Shown here: in pieces, positions 1 through 5,956 of the stretch
Layout of the letters: each line of letters begins with the position of its first letter
Numbering within the stretch: the first letter of the stretch is position 1
NCBI GenBank assembly: GCA_030446525.1
Contig: JAUJNC010000225.1
Location: 1 to 5,956, forward strand
DNA from: Armatimonadaceae bacterium
Lineage (GTDB): Bacteria; Armatimonadota; Armatimonadia; Armatimonadales; Armatimonadaceae
Direction: 5' to 3'
DNA: 5,956 bases
Position numbers and translations under genes: made by a program
The notes under the pieces: model-generated
Database searches by the model: none
What the model saw: only the letters and a program-made list of their open reading frames with translations
Told to the model about the DNA's origin: nothing

Positions 1-2
1 GG

Positions 3-305
3 CCTGTGACGCTGCGCGGCGAGGTGATCTTCGGCGGCGACAGCGAGGAGCCGGTGTGGGGCTACTTCGCCGAGGGGAACTACCAGGCGACGCGGCGCCT
101 GACCCTGGTGGCCATGCGCCGGCTGTGGAACTTCTCCCAGAAACCGATGTCTTCGGCGACCACGGGGGCGGGACTGAACTACGATTTCGGCAACGGTTTC
201 GTCCTGCGCGCCCTGTACGAGTTCGAGCGCCAGATCTCCATCCCCGCCGGGACGCCGCCCTACATCGTGAAGCGGCTCACGCTGCAAACGCGGCTCAATT
301 TCTAA
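3..305 (+). CDS. C-terminal end of a probable outer-membrane beta-barrel protein (5' partial)
   Basis: The reading frame is open from the left edge of the window, so the gene begins outside it and the GTG at position 6 need not be a start. About 100 residues are visible. They show alternating polar and hydrophobic stretches rich in Tyr, Phe, Leu and Arg (for example around GYFAEGNYQAT and FVLRALYEFERQ), separated by short Gly/Asn/Asp/Pro turns, as in transmembrane beta-strands. The protein ends RLTLQTRLNF: hydrophobic residues at -9, -7 and -3 and a terminal Phe match the C-terminal signature that the BAM complex recognises in outer-membrane proteins. From this I infer an outer-membrane location. 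The family (porin, TonB-type or a cellulose/alginate-type barrel) cannot be told from this piece. The stop lies 52 bp before ppc on the same strand. Confidence 0.6.
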   Translation, partial: PVTLRGEVIFGGDSEEPVWGYFAEGNYQATRRLTLVAMRRLWNFSQKPMSSATTGAGLNYDFGNGFVLRALYEFERQISIPAGTPPYIVKRLTLQTRLNF

Positions 306-322
306 GCCGCCGTCTCGCTGCC

Positions 323-351
323 TTGCGCGCCGGGGTACTCTGGGGTACTGT
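323..351 (+). promoter_or_regulatory. Possible promoter for a leaderless ppc transcript
   Basis: TTGCGC (323-328) and TACTGT (346-351, matching TAnnnT) are separated by 17 bp. Only six bases lie between TACTGT and the ATG at 358, so transcription would start at or next to the start codon. No Shine-Dalgarno sequence is visible before this ATG, which fits a leaderless message. The stretch also holds an 8-bp direct repeat, GGGGTACT, at 332-339 and 342-349, one helical turn apart. The hexamers are imperfect and the call rests on inspection only. Confidence 0.35.
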
Positions 352-357
352 ATAGGC

Positions 358-3225
358 ATGATAGGCAGCGAGCCGTTTTTGCGGTTATCACCGCACGATT
401 TCCACCTTTCCGAGCCGCTCGGGGACGACATCCTGCTGTTGGACCGTCTCCTGGGAGAGGTGCTGGCCGATCAGGAAGGTACGCAGCTGCTTGAGCTGGC
501 GCGCCGCCTCTACGCCGAGGACGAAGGCTGCGACCCGCGGACCTTGCTGGAGCGGATGCCGGAGCTGGCGCAGCCCCGGCGGGTGCAGCGGCTGTTGCGC
601 GCGTTCACCGTCCTTTTCCAGCTCCTCAACACGGCGGAGCAGAAGGAGATCGTGCGCGTCAACTGCGAGCGGCAGGCGCGCGCCGGCGGCGCGCCCCGCC
701 CCGAATCGATCCGCGAAGCCGTCCTGCGTCTGCGGCAGTCCGGCACGTCGGCCGAGCAGATGCAGGAGCTGCTCCGGGGCATCGACATCTGCCCCACGCT
801 CACCGCACACCCCACCGAGGCGCGCCGCCGCGCCGTGATGAACAAGCTGCAGACTATCGCCGAGGGGCTGGTCGAGTGCGCCGAGCCGGCCGAGCTGCCG
901 CACCTGGACCGGCCGCTGGGCGCGCCGGGGATGGCCCGGCAGGAGCTGCGCCGCACCCTCACCGCGCTCTGGCAGACGGACGAACTGCGCGCCAGCCCGA
1001 TCACCGTGGCGGACGAGGCGCGCAACACGCTTTACTTCTTCGAGAACGCGATACTGGACGCCGTGGCGTGGCTGCACGACGACCTGCGCGAGGCGCTCAA
1101 GCAAACCTACCCCGGCCATACGTTCGACCTACCGCCGTTCATCCAGTACCGATCCTGGGTCGGGGGAGACCGCGACGGCAATCCGAACGTGACGCCGGAC
1201 GTGACCTGGCAAACGCTGCTGGCGCACCGGCAGCTCGCGCTGCGCCACTACCTGCGCCGGCTGGAAACGCTGCGGCGCGATCTCACCCAGAGCGGGCGCC
1301 TGGTGCCGGCGAGCGAGGAGCTTGTGCGCTCGATCGACCAGGACCGTGCGCTGGTCGCCCTTCCGCCGGAGCGGCAGCAGCGGTTCGCCCTCGAGCCGTA
1401 CGCCCTCAAGCTCTTGTACATGCAGGCGCGGCTGGAGGCTACCCTGGGGCACGCGGGCGCGGTCACCGATTTCCGGGCCGAAGGCGCCGCGTTCGCGCCC
1501 GCGCCGCCCGCCTACGAGCGTGCGGCGCAGTTCCTCCAAGATCTTCTCCTGCTCCAGTGCAGCCTGCGGCAAAACCGCGCCGCCGTTCTGGCGGACGAGG
1601 GCGCGCTGGCGCATCTCGTCACCCAGGCCAAAGCCTTCGGATTCCACCTCGCCGCCCTGGACATACGCCAGCACAGCGACGAGCACGAGCGCGCCGTGGA
1701 GGAGATGATCACCCTCGCGCGCGTCCTGCCCGGGGCGGGCCGTTACAGCGACCTGACCGAGGAAGAAAAGGTGCGGGTGTTGACGCGGGAGCTGTGCGAC
1801 CCGCGCCCGCTGCTCGGGCGCGACGCGGGCCTTTCGCCGGAAGCCGGAAGCGTGCTGCAGGTCCTCGACGTGGTGCGCCACGCGCGGCGCTACCTGTCCC
1901 CCGACGCGGTCACCACCTACGTGATCAGCATGACGCACGGCGTCAGTGACATCCTGGAGGTGCTGCTCCTGGCGAAGGAGGCCGGGCTGTTGCGCTGGCG
2001 GATAGAAGGGGACGCGCCGCGGCTGGAAAGCGACCTGGACATCGTGCCCCTGTTCGAGACCATCGATGACCTGGACCGCAGCGGCGATCTGATGCGCCGG
2101 CTGTTCGCCAACCGCGCGTACCGCCTGCACCTGCAGGCGCGCGACAACTTCCAGGAGATCATGCTGGGCTACTCGGACAGCAGCAAGGACGGCGGGTACC
2201 TGGCGGCCAACTGGGCGCTTCACGACACGCAGGCGCGGCTGGCAAAGGTGTGCCGGCAGGCGGGCGTCGCGCTGCGGCTGTTCCACGGGCGCGGCGGAAC
2301 CGTCGGCAGGGGTGGGGGGCGCGCCAGCCGGGCGATCCTGTCGCAGCCGCCGGGGAGCTTCGGAGGGCGCATCCGCTTCACCGAACAGGGCGAGGTGATC
2401 TCGTTCCGCTACAGCCTGCCGCCGATCGCGCACCGCCACCTGGAGCAGATCGTCAGCGCGACCCTGCTGGCCTCGGCGGACAAAACGGCGCAGCGGCCGG
2501 TGCGGCCCGCGTGGCGATCCGCGATGGGGCAGCTCGCCGAGCATTCGCGCCACGTGTACCGGGCGCTGGTGCACGACGACCCGGATTTCTGGGCCTTCTA
2601 CACGCAGGCGACGCCGATCGCGCACATCAGCCGCCTGCCGATCGCCTCGCGCCCCGTGTCCCGCTCCGGTCGCCGGCTCGCCGGGCTCGAGAGCCTGCGC
2701 GCCATCCCCTGGGTGTTCGCCTGGGTGCAGAGCCGGTACGTGCTCCCCGGCTGGTACGGGGTGGGCAGCGCACTCCAATGGTTCGCCGAGCAGGAACCGG
2801 ACCATCTGACTTTGCTGCGGCAGATGTACCGGGAGTGGCTGTTCTTCCGCATGGTCCTCAACAACGCGCAGCTGGAGCTGCTGCGGGCGCACCTGCCGAC
2901 GGCGGCATGGTACGCCTCCCGGGTGCGCCCGGAGGAGCTGGGCAGCCGCCTGCACGAGCAGATCGCGCAGGAGCACCGCCTGACCTCGGAATGGATCCTG
3001 CGCGTCACCGAACAGGAGCAGCTGCTGGACCACGCGCCCGTGGTGCGGCGCACCGTCGAGCTGCGCAATCCGGCGCTGATGCCCCTTTCCAAGCTGCAGG
3101 TGGCCCTCCTGGAGATGTCGGACCGCGACGGCGCGGAGGACGAGGGAGAGCAGGGCGCCGCCTGGCGCGACGCCATCCTGCTGAGCATCACGGGAATCGC
3201 CGCCGCCATGCAGAGCACGGGCTAA
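358..3225 (+). CDS. ppc: Phosphoenolpyruvate carboxylase (EC 4.1.1.31)
   Basis: This cytosolic enzyme adds bicarbonate to PEP to give oxaloacetate and phosphate, refilling the TCA cycle. At 955 residues it is longer than the E. coli enzyme (883) but shows full-length family architecture. The N-terminal [17 protein letters not shown] is the usual family opening and supports the ATG at 358. Family motifs appear in order: LTAHPTEA with catalytic His151 (E. coli H138), [14 protein letters not shown] at 266-279, LDIRQHS with Arg437 (R396), PLFETIDDL with metal ligand Glu567 (E506), [16 protein letters not shown] with Asp607 and Lys610 (D543, K546), and [13 protein letters not shown] with Arg645 and Arg651 (R581, R587). 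[12 protein letters not shown] lies near 778-789. Of the four E. coli inhibitor-binding residues, R587 and R832 are kept (Arg651, Arg903). The C-terminal Asn (N881) is Ser953 in the ending QSTG, and the K773 loop reads [10 protein letters not shown]. The gene seems to stand alone. Identity is secure; the regulatory consequence is inferred. Confidence 0.98.
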   Translation: MIGSEPFLRLSPHDFHLSEPLGDDILLLDRLLGEVLADQEGTQLLELARRLYAEDEGCDPRTLLERMPELAQPRRVQRLLRAFTVLFQLLNTAEQKEIVRVNCERQARAGGAPRPESIREAVLRLRQSGTSAEQMQELLRGIDICPTLTAHPTEARRRAVMNKLQTIAEGLVECAEPAELPHLDRPLGAPGMARQELRRTLTALWQTDELRASPITVADEARNTLYFFENAILDAVAWLHDDLREALKQTYPGHTFDLPPFIQYRSWVGGDRDGNPNVTPDVTWQTLLAHRQLALRHYLRRLETLRRDLTQSGRLVPASEELVRSIDQDRALVALPPERQQRFALEPYALKLLYMQARLEATLGHAGAVTDFRAEGAAFAPAPPAYERAAQFLQDLLLLQCSLRQNRAAVLADEGALAHLVTQAKAFGFHLAALDIRQHSDEHERAVEEMITLARVLPGAGRYSDLTEEEKVRVLTRELCDPRPLLGRDAGLSPEAGSVLQVLDVVRHARRYLSPDAVTTYVISMTHGVSDILEVLLLAKEAGLLRWRIEGDAPRLESDLDIVPLFETIDDLDRSGDLMRRLFANRAYRLHLQARDNFQEIMLGYSDSSKDGGYLAANWALHDTQARLAKVCRQAGVALRLFHGRGGTVGRGGGRASRAILSQPPGSFGGRIRFTEQGEVISFRYSLPPIAHRHLEQIVSATLLASADKTAQRPVRPAWRSAMGQLAEHSRHVYRALVHDDPDFWAFYTQATPIAHISRLPIASRPVSRSGRRLAGLESLRAIPWVFAWVQSRYVLPGWYGVGSALQWFAEQEPDHLTLLRQMYREWLFFRMVLNNAQLELLRAHLPTAAWYASRVRPEELGSRLHEQIAQEHRLTSEWILRVTEQEQLLDHAPVVRRTVELRNPALMPLSKLQVALLEMSDRDGAEDEGEQGAAWRDAILLSITGIAAAMQSTG

Positions 3226-3240
3226 AAATCCCCACAACCA

Positions 3241-3279
3241 CCCGTGAGCGTCGGCACGGGGGCGATATTTCCCTTTTTT
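3241..3279 (+). terminator. Possible intrinsic terminator after ppc
   Basis: CCCGTG (3241-3246) and CACGGG (3255-3260) form a perfect 6-bp GC-rich stem with an 8-base loop, starting 15 bp after the ppc stop codon. A run of six T follows at 3274-3279. The T-run is 13 bases from the stem rather than directly against it, so this is not a textbook rho-independent terminator, but position and composition fit the end of the ppc transcript. Confidence 0.4.
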
Positions 3280-3304
3280 AGGGTTCGCCCGGCTGACGGA
3301 CGCG

Positions 3305-3607
3305 GTGTACTCGGAGGCGAACCTGGATCCCGACAAGTGGGACCAGTACCAGCGGTCGCCGAGCGACTGGCAGGTCGTGCCGCCCGGCAACTGGGACAAC
3401 GACAACGCCGCGCGCTACAGCACAGCCCCGGATCAACACGGCAACTCGGTCCGCCGTCCCACCCCTCGTCATGCCGACGGTGTCAACATCATCTATTGCG
3501 ACGGGCACGCCAAGTGGTCCCGGATCTCGGCATTCCTCGGGGTCACGCCCGGCAGGCCCAAGGGCTGGCCCTACGGCGACCCCAGAAATAGCTGGGACAA
3601 CAAGTAA
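3305..3607 (+). CDS. C-terminal fragment of a prepilin-like H-X9-DG domain protein, probably a remnant
   Basis: The product of about 100 residues contains RHADGVNIIYCDGHAKW. His56, nine residues, then Asp66-Gly67 is the H-X9-DG motif found near the C-terminus of DUF1559-type, pseudopilin-like proteins. Intact members are usually a few hundred residues long and begin with a prepilin cleavage motif and one hydrophobic helix; neither is present here. The frame stays open upstream to 3248 (after a TGA at 3245-3247), but that stretch overlaps the hairpin and T-run behind ppc. Residues that look like part of the family (GFARLTDAVYSEANLDPD) begin only near 3281. The GTG at 3305 has no clear Shine-Dalgarno sequence. 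I infer a 5'-truncated remnant, although a small expressed protein cannot be excluded. The tail after the motif (FLGVTPGRPKGWPYGDPRN) is intact to a TAA stop. A competing frame from GTG 3244 to 3591 shows no family motif. Confidence 0.55.
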   Translation: MYSEANLDPDKWDQYQRSPSDWQVVPPGNWDNDNAARYSTAPDQHGNSVRRPTPRHADGVNIIYCDGHAKWSRISAFLGVTPGRPKGWPYGDPRNSWDNK

Positions 3608-3611
3608 GAGG

Positions 3612-3675
3612 CCCTCACCCCAACCCCCTCCCCCGATTCGGTGGGGCCCTTTCCCACGTCGGGGAGAGGGGGAGC
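3612..3675. repeat. C/G-rich palindromic repeat, copy 1, possible bidirectional terminator
   Basis: The element opens CCCTCACCCCAACCCC and closes GGGGAGAGGGGGAG, a style of intergenic repeat scattered through many GC-rich bacterial genomes. It can fold in two tiers: an imperfect outer stem of CCCCCTCCCCCGA (3624-3636) with TCGGGGAGAGGGGG (3659-3672), and an inner stem of GTGGG (3641-3645) with CCCAC (3653-3657). It fills the gap between the H-X9-DG fragment (+) and the exonuclease gene (-), whose 3' ends converge here, so it could end transcription from both sides. A related copy in the same orientation lies at 4467-4515. Terminator function is inferred. Confidence 0.7.
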
Positions 3676-3677
3676 TG

Positions 3678-4451
3678 TCAGCAACCTGACAAGGCCTCGC
3701 CGGGAAATCCCGAGGCGGCCTTGAGGCGGTCGTAGGCGAAGGCGAGCAGGGGATATAGGTTCTCGATGTCCTCGCGGTTGTAGGCCAAGAGCAAGCGCAG
3801 GGCGTCCTCGTCGCCGTGCCGCCGCCATTGCCGCCATAGCTGCACGGCGTGCCAGCCGTCGAGCCCTTCGACCTCCGGGGGGCGGCGGATGCCCAGCTGC
3901 TGCTCGATGCTCTTCAGGCCGCCCTTGAAGCCCAGGCGCCGCAGGGCCGGGCACAGGTCAATGTGGAGCTGGTCGAAAGGGACGTGCGGGAAGCGGCGGC
4001 GCAGGAGCGGCAGGTCGAAGCCGCCGCCGAAGAACGTCACCCACAGCGCGAAGCGGCGCGCATCGTCGGCGAAGTCGTCCAGGTCGCGGTACTTGACGTA
4101 CATGCGGCTTTCCGCACTGTCGTAGACGCCGACAACGGTGATGGAATCGGCGCGGACGCCCCCGTTCGTCTCGATGTCCAGAAAGCCGGTGCGTTCCGCG
4201 AACTGGGGCGCGGCCCGCCAGTGCTCGCGCGCCGGCAGGACGCGGGCGAAGTAGCTCGCGTCGCCGCGTGCCAGGGCCGCCACGCTCTCCTCCAGAACGG
4301 GAAGCAGCAGCCCCCGCTGGGACCGGGTCAGGGGAAGCGAGCGCGGCGGCGCGGCCAGCGCCTGCTCCCAGGAAAGCACCCCCGCCTCCCACAGCCGCCG
4401 CTCGGTCCGCGGCCCGATCCCCTGCGCATGCAGGAACGTGGACGTCAACAT
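3678..4451 (-). CDS. YprB-like RNase H-fold 3'-5' exonuclease (DEDDy type)
   Basis: This 257-residue protein fits the YprB ribonuclease-H-like family, predicted metal-dependent 3'-5' exonucleases. The N-terminal part has HAQGIGPRTERRLWEAGVLSWEQ (8-30), resembling a helix-hairpin-helix nucleic-acid-binding segment. The catalytic fold runs from about residue 88 to 240. Motif I is FLDIETNGG (Asp92, Glu94). Motif II is VTFFGGGFDLPLL (Asp146). HIDLCPALRRLGFKGGLKSIE (163-183) is typical of the family, and motif III, YNREDIENL (Tyr224, Asp228), assigns it to the DEDDy class. All expected acidic residues are present, so it should be active on DNA or RNA; the natural substrate is unknown. In motif II an Asn common in other DEDD exonucleases is Phe141. 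No helicase domain is attached. On the minus strand GGGAG lies just before the ATG, giving a short spacing. The gene converges on the H-X9-DG fragment and diverges from the dehydratase gene. Confidence 0.88.
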   Translation of the reverse strand: MLTSTFLHAQGIGPRTERRLWEAGVLSWEQALAAPPRSLPLTRSQRGLLLPVLEESVAALARGDASYFARVLPAREHWRAAPQFAERTGFLDIETNGGVRADSITVVGVYDSAESRMYVKYRDLDDFADDARRFALWVTFFGGGFDLPLLRRRFPHVPFDQLHIDLCPALRRLGFKGGLKSIEQQLGIRRPPEVEGLDGWHAVQLWRQWRRHGDEDALRLLLAYNREDIENLYPLLAFAYDRLKAASGFPGEALSGC

Positions 4452-4459
4452 ATTCTCCC

Positions 4460-4465
4460 ATTATA
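4460..4465 (-). promoter_or_regulatory. Consensus -10 box (TATAAT) before the exonuclease gene
   Basis: Read on the minus strand, the sequence is TATAATGGGAGAATATG: a perfect -10 hexamer eight bases before the ATG at 4451. A transcript from this box would begin at or within a base or two of the start codon. The GGGAG between box and start could instead be a ribosome-binding site served by a promoter further upstream. No convincing -35 hexamer sits 16-18 bases away; that space is occupied by the palindromic repeat. Confidence 0.4.
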
Positions 4466-4466
4466 G

Positions 4467-4515
4467 CAGCCCTCCCCCACGCTCGTGGGTCCCTTTCCCG
4501 CTCGGGGTGAGGCTG
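4467..4515. repeat. C/G-rich palindromic repeat, copy 2
   Basis: This copy shares with copy 1, in the same orientation, the blocks CCCTCCCCC, TCG, TGGG, CCCTTTCCC, TCGGGG, GAGG and a closing CTG, with small differences in spacing. Its ends form an imperfect inverted repeat (CAGCCCTCCCCC with GGGGTGAGGCTG). An inner stem pairs GTGGG (4485-4489) with CCCGC (4497-4501) using one G-T wobble. It lies between the divergent exonuclease and dehydratase genes, right behind the exonuclease TATAAT box, so here it cannot be a simple 3'-end terminator for either gene. Confidence 0.65.
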
Positions 4516-4542
4516 GCGGAGAAGGATACCAGGGCGCGCCCA

Positions 4543-4572
4543 TAGAATTGCCTCGCGGAAGGAGACAAGGAA
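4543..4572 (+). promoter_or_regulatory. Possible -10 box and Shine-Dalgarno region of the dehydratase gene
   Basis: TAGAAT at 4543-4548 fits TAnnnT, but no good -35 lies 16-18 bases before it, so the promoter part is weak. The ribosome-binding region is clearer: AAGGAG (4559-4564) and AAGGA (4567-4571) precede the ATG at 4580. The second, with an 8-base gap, is the better-placed site and supports that start. Confidence 0.35.
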
Positions 4573-4579
4573 GCCGCCC

Positions 4580-5695
4580 ATGAAGATCACCAAGATCACC
4601 CCCTACCTGGTGCACCCGCGCTGGGTGTTCCTGAAGGTGGAAACGGACGAGGGCATCACGGGATGGGGAGAGCCGAGCCTGGAAGGACAGGCCAACGCCG
4701 TCGTCGGCGCGCTCAAGGACATGGAGGGGCGCATCGTCGGCGCGGACCCGACCAAGATCGAGCGCCTGTGGCAGACGCTCTACCGGGGGATGTTCTACCG
4801 GGGCGGGCCGGTCACGGTGTCCGCCATCTCCGGCGTGGAGCAGGCCTGCTGGGACATCCTGGGCAAGTCGCTCGGCGTGCCCGTCCACACCCTGCTGGGC
4901 GGGGCGTGCCGCGACCGGATCCGGATGTACCAGCGCGTCGGCGGCGACACGGCGGAGGAGCTTGTCGAGAACGCGCAGGCGTCCCTCGCCCGGGGCTACA
5001 CGGCGATGAAGACGGGACCCGTGGCCGCCACGGACCTGGTCGACGGGTCGGACGTCATCAAGACCGCCGTGCGGCGCATCGAGGCGCTGCGCGCGGCGGT
5101 CGGCGACGAGGTCGACATCGCGCTCGACCTGCACGGGCGTCTGTCGCCGGCCATGAGCATACAGATCATTCACGCGCTGTGGGACGCCAAGCCCTTCTTC
5201 GCCGAGGAGCCGGTCTTGCCGGAAAGCGTCGGCGGCTTGAAGCGCGTGGCCGAGGCGGTGCGCACGCCGATCGCCACGGGCGAGCGGCTCTTCACCAAGT
5301 GGGGTTTCCGCGACGTGATCGAGCAGGAGGCGGCGGCCATCGTGCAGCCCGACCTGTGCCACTGCGGCGGCATCTGGGAGGGTCGCAAGATCGCGGCGAT
5401 GGCCGAGACGCGCTTCATCGCGGTCGCGCCGCACAACCCGCTGGGTCCGCTCTGCACCGCCGCCTGCCTGCAGCTCGACGCCTGCACCCCGAACTTCCTG
5501 ATCCAGGAGACCGGCTCCTTCGGGGAAGGCTATCTGACGGAGCCGTTCAAAATGGACGCCGACGGCTACATCCCCGTCCCACAGAAGCCGGGCCTGGGCG
5601 TGGAGATAGACGAGGAGTACATCCGGGCCCACCCGTTCGAGACCTGGACCAACCCGATCTACGATACGCCGGACGGGTTCATCACCGAATGGTGA
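4580..5695 (+). CDS. dgoD: D-galactonate dehydratase-like enzyme (enolase superfamily)
   Basis: This 371-residue protein belongs to the mandelate racemase/muconate lactonizing enzyme group and resembles E. coli DgoD from its first residues (MKITKIT, then PRWVFLKVETDEGITGWGEP). DgoD removes water from D-galactonate to give 2-keto-3-deoxygalactonate in the DeLey-Doudoroff galactose pathway. The magnesium ligands Asp183 (LDLHGR), Glu209 (FAEEPVL) and Glu235 (TGERLF) and the catalytic histidines His185 and His285 (APHNPLGP) are all present, at the same numbers as in E. coli DgoD. YRGGPVTVSAISGVEQACWDI (73-93) and the C-terminal KPGLGVEIDE (336-345) are also typical. Two differences are visible: E. 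coli FKLNG reads MKTGP here (142-147), and the segment between QETGSFGEGYLTEPF and PQKPGLG is shorter than in E. coli. Galactonate is the likely substrate, but another sugar acid is possible. The exported protein after it may share its transcript. Confidence 0.85.
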   Translation: MKITKITPYLVHPRWVFLKVETDEGITGWGEPSLEGQANAVVGALKDMEGRIVGADPTKIERLWQTLYRGMFYRGGPVTVSAISGVEQACWDILGKSLGVPVHTLLGGACRDRIRMYQRVGGDTAEELVENAQASLARGYTAMKTGPVAATDLVDGSDVIKTAVRRIEALRAAVGDEVDIALDLHGRLSPAMSIQIIHALWDAKPFFAEEPVLPESVGGLKRVAEAVRTPIATGERLFTKWGFRDVIEQEAAAIVQPDLCHCGGIWEGRKIAAMAETRFIAVAPHNPLGPLCTAACLQLDACTPNFLIQETGSFGEGYLTEPFKMDADGYIPVPQKPGLGVEIDEEYIRAHPFETWTNPIYDTPDGFITEW

Positions 5696-5738
5696 CGGAG
5701 ATCGGCGGTTTCGCAAGCGAGCGGGAAGGGTATGGGAT

Positions 5739-5768
5739 GGAACGGGTCGCCGCCTGGCGCCCCGTCCC
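5739..5768 (+). other. Hairpin in the gap between the dehydratase gene and the exported-protein gene
   Basis: CGCC (5748-5751) pairs with GGCG (5756-5759) around a GCCT loop. After a single mismatch the stem continues with ACGGG (5742-5746) and CCCGT (5761-5765), and GG/CC pairs lie beyond one more mismatch. No T-run follows, so it does not look like an intrinsic terminator. It ends 16 bases before the next Shine-Dalgarno sequence and could stabilise or tune a shared transcript; that role is speculation. Confidence 0.35.
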
Positions 5769-5784
5769 CTGATACAACGCAAAG

Positions 5785-5790
5785 AAGGAG
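5785..5790 (+). promoter_or_regulatory. Shine-Dalgarno sequence fixing the start of the exported-protein gene
   Basis: AAGGAG lies six bases before the ATG at 5797. It is the cleanest ribosome-binding site in the window and is the main reason for placing a gene start here. Confidence 0.75.
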
Positions 5791-5796
5791 AACAGA

Positions 5797-5956
5797 ATGC
5801 GGAGTGATTTCTCGGAAGCGGGCGGTAAAACGTCCCGGCGCGGCTTGTTGAGGTACGCCCTCGCCGCGCCGGTGGCACTGGCCGCCCTCGGGAGCGGCCG
5901 TGACGCCTTCGCCGCTCCGCCGAACGCCGCTCCCCGGCGGCGATGGTTCGCCCGTC
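5797..5956 (+). CDS. Start of a protein with a twin-arginine (Tat) signal peptide (3' partial)
   Basis: Fifty-three residues are visible before the window ends. The N-terminus has a polar stretch, then TSRRGLLRYA with the arginine pair at 14-15, a hydrophobic core (ALAAPVALAALG, 21-32), and a signal peptidase I-like site, DAFA/APP, after Ala39. This matches a Tat signal peptide, so the protein is probably exported folded, often with a bound cofactor. Only about 14 residues of the mature protein are visible, rich in Pro, Ala and Arg, so the family cannot be named. The gene starts 101 bp after the dehydratase on the same strand, which suggests but does not prove co-transcription. In sugar-acid loci such a protein may be a periplasmic oxidoreductase or sugar-processing enzyme; that is a guess from context. 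Confidence 0.7.
   Translation, partial: MRSDFSEAGGKTSRRGLLRYALAAPVALAALGSGRDAFAAPPNAAPRRRWFAR

Noticed and set aside
876..1949. Plus-strand 357-codon frame inside ppc, and a similar 343-codon frame at 2250-3281
   Set aside because: Both overlap ppc in another frame and encode Arg/Ala/Gly/Pro-rich sequence without motifs, as frame-shifted reading of GC-rich coding DNA does.
1129..3405. Long minus-strand open frame (758 codons) opposite ppc
   Set aside because: It lies antisense to a gene of certain identity. Its product is low in complexity, rich in Arg, Ala, Gln and His, and shows no motif. Such mirror frames are expected in GC-rich codon usage.
3244..3591. Plus-strand 115-codon frame from GTG 3244
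   Set aside because: It overlaps the H-X9-DG fragment in a different frame, begins inside the hairpin behind ppc, and has no recognisable motif.
3612..4515. CRISPR array or insertion sequence suggested by the two repeats
   Set aside because: There are only two copies, about 850 bp apart, with a normal gene between them. There is no regular spacer pattern and no transposase.
4663..5772. Plus-strand 369-codon frame overlapping the dehydratase
   Set aside because: The translation is repetitive Arg/Gly/Ala-rich sequence, while the overlapping frame has all DgoD active-site residues.
4445..5878. Long minus-strand open frame (477 codons) opposite the dehydratase
   Set aside because: It is antisense to a well-supported gene, crosses the upstream repeat and the downstream gene start, and has no recognisable domain.

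Overview
This is a GC-rich window from a Gram-negative bacterium that I cannot place to genus. The first ORF ends like an outer-membrane beta-barrel. A later ORF carries an H-X9-DG motif, which is typical of the multiplied prepilin-like (DUF1559-type) proteins of Planctomycetota, Verrucomicrobiota/Lentisphaerota and Armatimonadota. Planctomycetota or Armatimonadota is therefore my best guess, by inference only. I see no tRNA, rRNA, CRISPR array, transposase or phage gene.

Layout: (1) 3-305 (+), the 3' end of a probable outer-membrane beta-barrel gene. (2) 358-3225 (+), a complete phosphoenolpyruvate carboxylase (ppc), with a possible leaderless promoter in front and a hairpin plus T-run behind. 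(3) 3305-3607 (+), a short C-terminal piece of an H-X9-DG protein without its N-terminal pilin-like part, probably a gene remnant. (4) 3678-4451 (-), a stand-alone YprB-like DEDDy exonuclease. It is bracketed by two same-orientation copies of a C/G-rich palindromic repeat, at about 3612-3675 and 4467-4515. (5) 4580-5695 (+), a D-galactonate dehydratase-like enolase-superfamily enzyme. (6) 5797-5956 (+), the start of a protein with a twin-arginine signal peptide, cut by the window edge.

The genes do not form one pathway. PEP carboxylase supplies oxaloacetate. The dehydratase, probably with the exported protein after it, looks like part of a sugar-acid catabolism unit. The exonuclease is a separate gene: it converges on the H-X9-DG fragment and diverges from the dehydratase, with a repeat copy in each gap. 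I found no convincing new multi-gene system. The points most worth checking are the repeat pair, the altered allosteric pocket predicted for the PEP carboxylase, the truncated H-X9-DG ORF, and TAnnnT boxes placed immediately before two start codons.
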